From: Anaerolineae bacterium
GTDB taxonomy: Bacteria; Chloroflexota; Anaerolineae; J102
Direction of reading: 5' to 3'
Assembly (NCBI GenBank): GCA_015493675.1
Contig: WGCR01000015.1
Location: forward strand, 1 to 11,156
Length of the DNA: 11,156 nt
The position numbers and the translations under genes are program-made. The notes below the pieces were generated by a model. It had not been told where the DNA came from. It searched no databases and worked only from the letters and a program-made list of their open reading frames with translations. Shown here one piece after another: positions 1 to 6,615 of this stretch (position 1 is the stretch's first letter; each line of letters opens with the position of its first letter).

Positions 1-414
1 GGCTGTGGGCGTGGGCGTGGTCTCGGGCGTGGGCGTTTCTACGGGGGTGGTGTTGGCTACGATGATTTTTTGTACGAAGTATTCATCGTAATTGCCGTCA
101 CGGCGCACGACTCGCAGACGAATAGTGTAAGCGCCGTCGGGCACGGTGCGGGTGTCCCATATGCCCAGGACGCCATTTTGTACGGGCGTTTCGCTGCCGG
201 CGATGTTGAACCAGTTCTGCGTGCCCTGGGGAGCAGCCGCGAGCTCATATTTCCAAAAATCCTGATGCACCGCGGCGCCCTTAATCTGGACCGAGCCGCG
301 CAACACCTCGGTCTCGGGCGGGTAGGTGATGCCCGATTGAGCGCTGACGGTCTGAATACCGAGCGCGAGGAAGATTGCCAGGAGTGGCAAAATGAAAAAT
401 CGCTGAAAGCGCAT
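1..414 (-). CDS. Exported Ig-like domain protein, 5' part only (C-terminus beyond left edge)
   Basis: The reading frame on the minus strand starts with ATG at 414-412 and stays open for 138 codons to the edge of the window, so the gene is partial. Residues 1-25 form a signal peptide: MRFQR, then a hydrophobic stretch (FFILPLLAIFLALGI), then a likely cleavage after TVSA. Residues 26-120 read as one beta-rich Ig-like domain with GSVQIKG, WKYEL, a NWFNI segment, LGIWDTR and PDGAYTIRLRVV. This arrangement is familiar from exported proteins of Anaerolineae, by recall. From about residue 124 the chain becomes a Thr/Pro linker (TPVETPTPETTPTPT), which usually leads to a membrane anchor or a further domain. 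No catalytic motif is visible, so a cell-surface or envelope role is all that can be inferred. Upstream there is only a weak AGG as ribosome site, and no convincing promoter was found. Confidence 0.8.
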   Translation of the reverse strand, partial: MRFQRFFILPLLAIFLALGIQTVSAQSGITYPPETEVLRGSVQIKGAAVHQDFWKYELAAAPQGTQNWFNIAGSETPVQNGVLGIWDTRTVPDGAYTIRLRVVRRDGNYDEYFVQKIIVANTTPVETPTPETTPTPTA

Positions 415-507
415 AGCGTTTGCCTGTGGGGTGCAGAATTAGAGAAGTTGTTGATGCAACCATTTAGTTTAGCATAAGCAATCAGGCGGGAGCAAAGAAA
501 TCATAAT

Positions 508-638
508 GGCTCAACAGGAATTCAGGGGGTCCCCCGACCTCCGGGAGGTGGACGAGTAACTTTTGGCTTGGCCGGGCGGTTTTGTCCACCTCCCGGAGGT
601 CTCAAAAGCAGTCACCCCCCCTGAAATCCAAAAGAGCC
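508..638. mobile_element. 131-bp non-autonomous inverted-repeat element (MITE-like) with 8-bp target duplication
   Basis: The segment is bounded by the direct repeat ATCATAAT at 500-507 and 639-646, as expected for an 8-bp target-site duplication. Its ends are imperfect terminal inverted repeats of about 22 bp: GGCTC, four differing bases, GGA, one differing base, TTCAGGGGG. Inside is a perfect 18-bp inverted repeat, GACCTCCGGGAGGTGGAC at 536-553 and its complement at 584-601, separated by 30 bases. Each arm also contains the near-palindrome ACCTCC-G-GGAGGT. There is no coding capacity. An 8-bp duplication with GG-starting ends fits several IS families. ISL3 is one candidate from memory of its ends, but this is unproven. 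The inner hairpin could alternatively be a dispersed palindromic repeat in its own right. Confidence 0.7.
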
Positions 639-646
639 ATCATAAT

Positions 647-847
647 TAGACATTATCGGAAATAAGAAAGTCTCTGCTCACGCTTGGCATTATGCTGCTG
701 ACAAAGCTCAAAAGATTAATGAACAATGATTAAAGGCTAAATCAGCGTGTTTTTCACTTTGATCATCAATCATTAATCATCGATCCGGGCATGATTGAGC
801 AAAATCGGAGAGTCCACCTCACAGTGAGTTATTTCCGATAATGTCTA
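647..847. mobile_element. About 200-bp MITE-like element with perfect 17-bp terminal inverted repeats and flanking TA
   Basis: GACATTATCGGAAATAA at 649-665 is repeated in exact inverse at 829-845. Both copies are flanked outside by TA (647-648 and 846-847), which is itself symmetric, so the perfect match covers 19 bp. TA duplication is the signature of IS630/Tc1-mariner type elements, but a 2-bp duplication that merges with the repeat is weak evidence. The interior is AT-rich and non-coding. It contains a second inverted repeat, GATTAATGA at 714-722 against TCATTAATC at 770-778, so the whole unit can fold back on itself. Its left end touches the right target duplication of the preceding element. 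Its right end is 43 bases upstream of the secD -35 box. Confidence 0.6.
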
Positions 848-890
848 TTCATCTTTTACCTCACCTACCCGATCAAAAAGCGATTGATAC

Positions 891-919
891 TTGACACTGT
901 CACCCACCCGACCTATAAT
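891..919 (+). promoter_or_regulatory. Consensus sigma-70 promoter of secD-secF
   Basis: TTGACA at 891-896 and TATAAT at 914-919 are both perfect hexamers separated by the optimal 17 bases. The predicted start is near 926, giving a leader of about 70 nt before secD. No operator-like symmetry is seen over the promoter, which suggests strong constitutive expression. Confidence 0.85.
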
Positions 920-984
920 CACTTGGTTTGCTCGTGTTGTTATTATCTGCGACCCGTTGGGGCCGCTAATCCTAAATACAGTTT

Positions 985-989
985 AAGGA
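985..989 (+). promoter_or_regulatory. Ribosome binding site of secD
   Basis: AAGGA lies six bases before the ATG at 996. This supports that start and no other. Confidence 0.7.
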
Positions 990-995
990 ATCGCT

Positions 996-2351
996 ATGCA
1001 GTCACGGAACAATCTCATTCTCATCATTCTTATCATCCTGGTGGCGCTGGCAACTTACATTGCCTTGCCCATTGATCATCCAGACTGGTTCAAGAAACTG
1101 GTGGCTCCTCATCAAGAAGGGCCTCAAGCATTGACGTTGCGGCTGGGTCTGGATTTGCAGGGCGGAACGCAGATTCAGCTACAGCCTGATCTGCCAGAAG
1201 GTCAGACGGCTACTGATGAACAATTGGAACTGGCCCGCGCGATTATCGAACGTCGCGTCAACGGCCTGGGCGTTAGCGAGTCGTTGGTGCAGGCGGGTAA
1301 AGATCGCATTATCGTAGCGTTGCCGGGCGTGGATGACCCGGACGCCGCCATCGAGACTCTGCGCGGCACCGGTCAGCTCGAATTCGTCGATTTGGGGTCG
1401 AACCCTGAGGGGTTGACTGCCGGCATGAAGATTAACACCACCAATGGCCCGGCCGAAGGCGCGGCCAGTGACAAGGTGTATCCGACCATCATGACCGGTG
1501 ACAAACTGAAAAACGTGGATGTGCGTCGCGATCCCAATACCCAGAAACCCTACATTGCTTTTGAGCTCACCAAAGAGGGATCTAAGATTTTTGGCAAGTA
1601 TTCTGGCGATAACATCGGCAATTATCTGGCCATCGTGATGGATAAGACCATCCTCTCTGCGCCGGTTATCCGGGCCAAGATCACAGACGCCGGCATCATC
1701 GAGGGCGATTTTACCGTGGACGAGGCCCAGAATCTGGCGATTCAGATGAAGTATGGCGCCTTGCCAGTGCCTTTGGATGTGGTGGACGTTCGCACCGTTG
1801 GGCCGTCATTGGGTGAAGATTCCGTGCGGCGCAGTTTGCTGGCAGGAACCATCGGCATCATCGTCGTGCTGCTGTTCATGTTGGCCTTCTATCGGCTGCC
1901 CGGTTTCCTGGCCGATCTGGCGCTGCTGAGTTTTGTCTCCTTCAATATCTCACTTTATAAAATTATTCCTGTCGTGCTGACCCTGCCCGGCATCGCCGGT
2001 TTGCTATTGACAACAGGCACAGCAGTAGACGCAAATATCCTGATTTTTGAGCGTATGCGGGAAGAGCTCCGGGCGGGACGCTCGTTGCCCAGCGCCATCG
2101 AAGCAGGTTTCTCCCGAGCCTGGACATCCATCCTGGATTCCAATCTCTCCACGATCCTCACCGGCCTTATCCTGCTCTACTTTGGCTCGAACTTTGGCGC
2201 TTCGGTGGTGCAGGGCTTTGCTATCACCCTGATCATCGGTGTGCTGGTTTCTATGTTCACGGCCGTATTTGCCACCCGCACCTTCATGCGCTTTATCATC
2301 CAGTATTTCGCTGACTCCCTCAAGAACAAATTGTCCTGGTTCAGCGTTTGA
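996..2351 (+). CDS. secD: Protein translocase subunit SecD
   Basis: SecD works with SecF in the cytoplasmic membrane and uses the proton gradient to pull exported proteins through SecYEG. Here it is 451 residues, clearly shorter than the roughly 615 of E. coli but normal for non-proteobacterial SecD. One N-terminal membrane helix (about 6-24) is followed by the family signature LGLDLQGG (50-57) and an external P1 region to about residue 278, with the usual IIERRVNGLGV (83-93) and GRGTGQLEF-like segments. Five membrane helices follow between about 282 and 437. The key motif GTAVDANILIFERMREE (341-357) carries D345, equivalent by position to the essential membrane aspartate of E. coli SecD. The ATG is supported by AAGGA and a consensus promoter. 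secF follows after 36 bases and is presumably co-transcribed. Confidence 0.97.
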   Translation: MQSRNNLILIILIILVALATYIALPIDHPDWFKKLVAPHQEGPQALTLRLGLDLQGGTQIQLQPDLPEGQTATDEQLELARAIIERRVNGLGVSESLVQAGKDRIIVALPGVDDPDAAIETLRGTGQLEFVDLGSNPEGLTAGMKINTTNGPAEGAASDKVYPTIMTGDKLKNVDVRRDPNTQKPYIAFELTKEGSKIFGKYSGDNIGNYLAIVMDKTILSAPVIRAKITDAGIIEGDFTVDEAQNLAIQMKYGALPVPLDVVDVRTVGPSLGEDSVRRSLLAGTIGIIVVLLFMLAFYRLPGFLADLALLSFVSFNISLYKIIPVVLTLPGIAGLLLTTGTAVDANILIFERMREELRAGRSLPSAIEAGFSRAWTSILDSNLSTILTGLILLYFGSNFGASVVQGFAITLIIGVLVSMFTAVFATRTFMRFIIQYFADSLKNKLSWFSV

Positions 2352-2387
2352 TCTCATTCCCGCACTTTTCGCACCTGGTATTGGCTT

Positions 2388-3344
2388 ATGTATGACATTA
2401 TTAAACATCGACGTTGGTATTATATTTTCTCGACCGTGATCATTGTCCCCGGCATTTTGATCATGCTCTATTCCATGTTCACCATTGGCACGCCGTTTCG
2501 GCTTTCGATTGATTTTACCGGCGGCACCATGTGGGAGCTGCGTTTCTCCCAACCCATCGCTCCCGGTGATATGGTCGAGTTTTTTCATAGCCAGGGAATC
2601 AGCGACGCCAATGTCCACACAATTGGTGATGAAAACACCCTGGTGATTCGCACCAAGCAGATCGGGCCGGATGAAAAGCTTAATTTGATGGCGGCCATGG
2701 AAAAACAATTTGGCGAGAAACCGGAAGAGCTCCAGTTCCGGGCCGTAGGCCCGACAGTGGGCAAGGAAGTGACCCGCACCGCGTTCATCGCAGTGATCAT
2801 GGCTTCGCTGGTCATCCTGGGTTTCATCATCTGGGCGTTTCGCCAGGTGGATCACCCGGTTCGTTACGGCGTTTCCGCGATTATCGCCATGATCCACGAC
2901 GTGTTAGTGGCTTCGGCCTTTTTCTCGCTGATGGGCTTCATCGCCGGCTGGGAGGTGGATGCGCTGTTCCTGACAGCATTGCTGACCGTCATCGGCTTCT
3001 CGGTGCAGGACACCATCGTGGTGTTCGATCGCATCCGTGAAAACAGCCGTCGGCGCAAGGGGGAATCCTTCGAGGTTATCGCCAATCGATCTCTGCTGGA
3101 AACCATGCAGCGGTCCATCGCCACGCAGATCAACGCCATGTTTGTAATGATCGCCTTGCTGCTCTTCGGCGGCGTCACGATTCGCCAGTTCATTGCCACC
3201 ATGTTCATCGGTATGCTGAGCGGTACATACTCTTCCATCTTCATCGCTACGCCACTGCTAGTTTCCTGGCATAATCACGAGGGCCTTTTCGGATGGTTCC
3301 ATCGTGGCAAGAAAAAGCAGGCGAAAAAGACAGCAACCGCATAA
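2388..3344 (+). CDS. secF: Protein translocase subunit SecF
   Basis: SecF is the partner of SecD in the Sec accessory complex. The protein has 318 residues, typical for the family. A first membrane helix spans about 11-30. The signature FRLSIDFTGGTMWEL (37-51) and a short external domain with FRAVGPTVGKE (117-127) follow, then five membrane helices between about 131 and 292. The motif VIGFSVQDTIVVFDRIREN (201-219) contains D208, the aspartate of the SecF family required for proton-driven function. The tail (307-318) is Lys-rich and cytoplasmic. There is no clear Shine-Dalgarno before the ATG. A second, out-of-frame ATG starts four bases later, so translation probably depends on coupling to secD. 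An intrinsic terminator follows 17 bases after the stop codon. Confidence 0.97.
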   Translation: MYDIIKHRRWYYIFSTVIIVPGILIMLYSMFTIGTPFRLSIDFTGGTMWELRFSQPIAPGDMVEFFHSQGISDANVHTIGDENTLVIRTKQIGPDEKLNLMAAMEKQFGEKPEELQFRAVGPTVGKEVTRTAFIAVIMASLVILGFIIWAFRQVDHPVRYGVSAIIAMIHDVLVASAFFSLMGFIAGWEVDALFLTALLTVIGFSVQDTIVVFDRIRENSRRRKGESFEVIANRSLLETMQRSIATQINAMFVMIALLLFGGVTIRQFIATMFIGMLSGTYSSIFIATPLLVSWHNHEGLFGWFHRGKKKQAKKTATA

Positions 3345-3361
3345 TACGCCACTCACAAGAC

Positions 3362-3391
3362 AAAGACCGGGCTCTCATGCCCGGTTTTTTG
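3362..3391 (+). terminator. Intrinsic terminator after secF (in the leader of the next gene)
   Basis: ACCGGGC (3366-3372), a six-base loop and GCCCGGT (3379-3385) are followed by six T residues (3385-3390). The A residues at 3362-3364 can extend the stem. The hairpin ends only about 20 bases before the ATG of the dehydrogenase gene at 3408. Confidence 0.88.
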
Positions 3392-3407
3392 TTATCCAGA
3401 GATCATT

Positions 3408-4382
3408 ATGCTTGCACTCACATTACAAAATGGCGAACTCTCTCTGCGTCAAGACCTCCTTCGTCCGACGCCAGGTCCGGGCGAGGCGCTGCTGCGCATG
3501 CGCTACGCGGGCATCTGTGGCACCGATCTGGCGTTGACCGCGGGCTACAAGGGGGGATTCAGCGGCGTGCTGGGACATGAATATGTGGCCGAGGTGGTCG
3601 CAGCGCCCGGCAACGAGGACTGGGTGGGACGCCGCGTAGTGGGTGAAATCAACACCATCTGCGGCGAATGCGATCATTGCCGCCGGGGATTGACCACCCA
3701 TTGCCAGAACCGCCGGGTGCTGGGCATCATCAATTGGGATGGCGCTTTTGCCGAGTATCTCATCAGCCCCATCTATCTTTTGCATCCCGTGCCCGATAAT
3801 ACGCCCGATGAGATGGCGGTGTTCGCAGAGCCTCTGGCCGCGGCCTACGCCGCTCTGCGCGATGTCCCCGAGGGCATGGGCGATCGGGTCATCATCTTTG
3901 GCGATGGTCGTCTGGGCCAGCTTATCGCCCGGGTTTTCCAGGCCAAAGGGTATCATCCGTTGCTGATAGGACGTCATACTAAGAAGTTGGCGCTCGCGGC
4001 GCAGGCGGGCGTCGATGTGGCTCTTGCTCCGCCGTCTGGCCGGGAATATGATATTGCCATCGATGTGACCGGCAATGCTCAGGCCATTCAGCAGATTTTC
4101 GGCGTGCTGCGGCCTCGCGGCGCCCTTATTCTGAAAACCACCAGCGCCAGCAAATCCGAACTGGATTTCAGTCCGGTGGTGGTCAATGAGCTGCGTATCA
4201 TCGGCTCTCGCTGCGGGCCATTTCCGCAGGCTATTCAGGCATTGGCCCGGGGGGATATCGATCCCCGGCCTCTGATTACCGCCCGTTTTCCCCTGTCTCG
4301 GGCGGAAGAAGCCTTCGAAATGGCCCGACAACGCGAAAGCCTCAAGGTTCTTCTGTATAATTCTCAAAACGTCTCTGTCTGA
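3408..4382 (+). CDS. Zinc-dependent medium-chain alcohol dehydrogenase family protein
   Basis: This is a member of the medium-chain dehydrogenase/reductase superfamily, which oxidises alcohols or polyols with NAD(P)+; the substrate cannot be told. At 324 residues it is slightly shorter than the usual 340-380. The N-terminal GroES-like catalytic domain has YAGICGTD with catalytic-zinc ligand C37 and D40, then GHE (56-58) with H57 and E58. The structural-zinc lobe has four cysteines C85, C88, C91 and C99. E141 in AEPLA is the likely third catalytic ligand. The Rossmann fold has GDGRLG (165-170), matching GxGxxG, and FDVTGN-like IDVTGN (218-223). The C-terminus is ordinary. The ATG has only a weak AGAG upstream. 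The gene is on the secDF strand but sits behind the secDF terminator, and no separate promoter was found. No functional link to secretion is implied. Confidence 0.92.
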   Translation: MLALTLQNGELSLRQDLLRPTPGPGEALLRMRYAGICGTDLALTAGYKGGFSGVLGHEYVAEVVAAPGNEDWVGRRVVGEINTICGECDHCRRGLTTHCQNRRVLGIINWDGAFAEYLISPIYLLHPVPDNTPDEMAVFAEPLAAAYAALRDVPEGMGDRVIIFGDGRLGQLIARVFQAKGYHPLLIGRHTKKLALAAQAGVDVALAPPSGREYDIAIDVTGNAQAIQQIFGVLRPRGALILKTTSASKSELDFSPVVVNELRIIGSRCGPFPQAIQALARGDIDPRPLITARFPLSRAEEAFEMARQRESLKVLLYNSQNVSV

Positions 4383-4391
4383 TGCTATAAT
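4383..4391 (+). promoter_or_regulatory. Extended -10 promoter candidate for the beta-propeller gene
   Basis: TG at 4383-4384, one base and TATAAT at 4386-4391 form an extended -10 element. No good -35 is seen, which extended -10 promoters tolerate. The start would be near 4398, giving a leader of about 100 nt that begins with the hairpin GATGCG-TCGT-CGCATC (4404-4419). Another TATAAT at 4356-4361 lies inside the end of the dehydrogenase gene. Confidence 0.45.
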
Positions 4392-4494
4392 CATCATCGC
4401 TATGATGCGTCGTCGCATCTTCTCTCGCCGGAGGATATCCGCATCATCCCTCTCGTCTGAATGACCCTCACCTTTCACTTTCTGTAAAGGAGTA

Positions 4495-6537
4495 ATGACA
4501 CCCATGCGAAAATATAAAATAACCATGATTCTTCTCGGAATACTCGTGCTTGGCATCGCCCTGTGGGGCGTCATGGGCGATAGCGTTGTTTCCAAAGCCG
4601 AATCCGCCGTCGTGGATGATGACGAATTGGCGTACATCGACGCCACCGGCTACATCAATATCGTTGATCCCGTCACCCCTGCGGGCTCCGCCCCCTTCAC
4701 CTGGCGCTCCCCGACCGGCGGTTACACCGGTATGGCGACTATTGACAGCAATGCCGACGGCGTGGATGAGATTATCGCGATCGCCGGCGCAAAGGTGCAG
4801 CTTCTGACGCCCTTCAATACGGGCGGCGTCCAGCCCCAGTTCAGCCAAACGATCTCTCCCGGTTTTGCCTACATTTCGGTGAATGCTGGCGACTTTATTC
4901 CCGGAGATGGCGGCCGGGATGAGATTCTTGTCCAACGCACTGATAATCGGAACAACTCCAAATACAGCGTTCAGATTTATGATGGCAACGTCGATGGCGT
5001 CTCCTGGCATCTGGTTTTTGATGAAACCTTTGGCGCCGAGTGGATTCATATGGAGCCGGGCGATGTGGACGGTCTGGAAGGCGATGAGCTGGTTATGATG
5101 CGGAATGGCACAGACACGAATCGCGATAAGCGCATCATGATCAAGAAATACGCTCCCAACGATCCCAACGGCCCCTGGCTGACGCTGTATAGCCATGCTT
5201 ATAACTTTCCCTGGATTGGCCTGGCTACCGGCAATACGCATCTCAACAATGGTGATATCGACGAGATCGTCACCACGCGTGGCGGTGTTCTGGGGCAGCG
5301 TGATTCCTTCGTCGTTTTCCAATACTATAATTACAATCTCACCCCAGCGCCCGATGGCGGCGGCAAGTACTACCCTTATTGGCAGGATATCGCTGTCGGG
5401 GATATCAACGCCAGCGGTGATGATGAAGTCTTTGTAATTCGCGACCCCGAAGTGGCTGGCGGCGTTTCATTGTTGGGCTTTAACTGGGGGAACGATCCCA
5501 TGCCCGATGGCTGGAAGTTGGCCCTGGGACGCGATCTTCAGACCATTCGCATGGGGGATGTGGATGGCGATGGCAAGGCGGAGATTGTTGTGGCCCAATC
5601 CGGCTCCTATCGCATCTATTGGGATCCGAACATTAACTATAATCACAGCAATGACATCGCCGTCAGCTTGCGACAACCTGTTGTGATTGCATTGGGCAAT
5701 TATGACGGCACGGGCGTTTCCGCCGAGCCGCCCGAGATGCAGGTCGCGCCCACCTCGCTTGACTTTGAAATGACCCATGCCGAGAGCGCGCCGCCTGCCC
5801 AGACTTTTGATGTAAGCAATCTCGGAGGCGGCCTCCTTAATATCAGCGTCAGTGTCCAGACTCAGGATGGCGGCGATTGGCTGGAAGTGACCCCCGCCAA
5901 CGCTTCCGCCCCGGCCACCTTCACGGTGAAGATGAAAAATGCAGTTTCAAGTATGGATCCGGGCGTGTATAACGCCACCATTACCGTAACAGGCGCGTCG
6001 CCCAGCGGCGATGTGACAAATGGCGTGCAGACGGTCGCGGTCCATCTCACTATTCGCGCCGTTATGCCCGAGTTGCAGGTTAGCCCCGATAGTCTCTTCA
6101 TTTTGGCTCATAAAGGACAGCCTACGCCGTTGAAAGAGATAAACATCGATCAGGCGCCGGGCAGCAGTAGCGCCATTTCCTGGTATGCCTACGTGGTGCC
6201 TTCGGGTGATTGGTGGGACGATGTGGCGCCTCTGTACCACAGCGGCAAGCTCACTGCCCGCCGCACCGACGCCGGCCTCGTGTTCGTTGGGCCTGACGGT
6301 CAGGAGCGCCTGTTGCAATACATCCCCTGGGTGAAACTGTTGCCTGATCACGGCATTACACCGCGTGTCATGCAGGTGGCTCTGGATATGAACCAGGCGC
6401 CTGTGGGCGAAAGCCGCGTCACGATCCTGGTGGATGGCGGGCCGGGCGTGCTGCATCGTTTCCAGGGCGTCGATGTCCGCATCATCGTTTCCGCCCGGGA
6501 TGGCGCAGTGTGGCTGCCCGTTGTCATTCAGGATTAG
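4495..6537 (+). CDS. Secreted FG-GAP/VCBS-like beta-propeller protein with C-terminal BACON-like domains
   Basis: The product is an exported protein of 680 residues with no visible enzyme motif. Residues 5-36 are a signal peptide or anchor (MRKYK plus a hydrophobic core around 11-27). Seven short repeats of FG-GAP/VCBS type follow, each with an Asp/Gly-rich calcium-loop-like segment then a beta strand: DDDELAYID (41-49), DSNADGVDEIIAI (84-96), GDFIPGDGGRDEILV (132-146), GDVDGLEGDELVMM (189-202), GNTHLNNGDIDEIVT (246-260), GDINASGDDEVFVI (302-315) and GDVDGDGKAEIVVA (354-367). This suggests one seven-bladed propeller. Residues 414-520 resemble a BACON/Ig-like domain (LQVAPTSLDF-type start, GDWLEVTP), and 526-667 a second, more divergent one. 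The tail reads VWLPVVIQD. A surface-binding role is inferred. AAAGGAG (4486-4492) is only 2 bases from the first ATG but 11 from the ATG at 4504, so initiation at 4504 is equally possible. Confidence 0.85.
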   Translation: MTPMRKYKITMILLGILVLGIALWGVMGDSVVSKAESAVVDDDELAYIDATGYINIVDPVTPAGSAPFTWRSPTGGYTGMATIDSNADGVDEIIAIAGAKVQLLTPFNTGGVQPQFSQTISPGFAYISVNAGDFIPGDGGRDEILVQRTDNRNNSKYSVQIYDGNVDGVSWHLVFDETFGAEWIHMEPGDVDGLEGDELVMMRNGTDTNRDKRIMIKKYAPNDPNGPWLTLYSHAYNFPWIGLATGNTHLNNGDIDEIVTTRGGVLGQRDSFVVFQYYNYNLTPAPDGGGKYYPYWQDIAVGDINASGDDEVFVIRDPEVAGGVSLLGFNWGNDPMPDGWKLALGRDLQTIRMGDVDGDGKAEIVVAQSGSYRIYWDPNINYNHSNDIAVSLRQPVVIALGNYDGTGVSAEPPEMQVAPTSLDFEMTHAESAPPAQTFDVSNLGGGLLNISVSVQTQDGGDWLEVTPANASAPATFTVKMKNAVSSMDPGVYNATITVTGASPSGDVTNGVQTVAVHLTIRAVMPELQVSPDSLFILAHKGQPTPLKEINIDQAPGSSSAISWYAYVVPSGDWWDDVAPLYHSGKLTARRTDAGLVFVGPDGQERLLQYIPWVKLLPDHGITPRVMQVALDMNQAPVGESRVTILVDGGPGVLHRFQGVDVRIIVSARDGAVWLPVVIQD

Positions 6538-6555
6538 ATTGTCATTTCTCCGCAC

Positions 6556-6596
6556 AAAAAACGCCCTCCGCCATTTTTGACGGAGGGCGTTTTATT
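6556..6596. terminator. Bidirectional intrinsic terminator between convergent genes
   Basis: A perfect 10-bp stem, ACGCCCTCCG (6561-6570) and CGGAGGGCGT (6581-6590), closes a 10-base loop. On the plus strand it is followed by TTTTATTTTG. On the minus strand the A-run at 6556-6561 gives a run of T after the stem. It therefore serves both the propeller gene and the Sir2 gene. Confidence 0.93.
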
Positions 6597-6615
6597 TTGT
6601 CGGGCAATACGATGA

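Noticed and set aside
1..50. GGGCGTGG direct repeats as a possible CRISPR or regulatory array
   Set aside because: Read on the minus strand they encode the Thr/Pro linker of an exported protein, so codon repetition explains them.
70..477. Plus-strand open frame of 135 codons
   Set aside because: It is antisense to the signal-peptide/Ig-like gene on the minus strand, whose translation makes clear biological sense; this frame has no recognisable features.
884..1075. Plus-strand open frame of 63 codons
   Set aside because: It covers the secD promoter and overlaps the secD start in another frame; it has no ribosome site.
2004..2897. Minus-strand open frame of 297 codons across secD and secF
   Set aside because: It is antisense to two well-conserved genes and is His/Asp/Gly-rich without any domain.
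4404..4419. Hairpin GATGCG-TCGT-CGCATC as terminator of the dehydrogenase gene
   Set aside because: The stem is short and is followed by mixed pyrimidines rather than a T-run; it is more likely a leader hairpin of the next transcript.
3423..4646. Minus-strand open frame of 407 codons
   Set aside because: It is antisense to a complete zinc dehydrogenase with all motifs and is only a codon-bias shadow.
4468..5322. Minus-strand open frame of 284 codons
   Set aside because: It is antisense to the propeller gene; the repeated Ile/Asp/Ala pattern mirrors the propeller repeats on the other strand.
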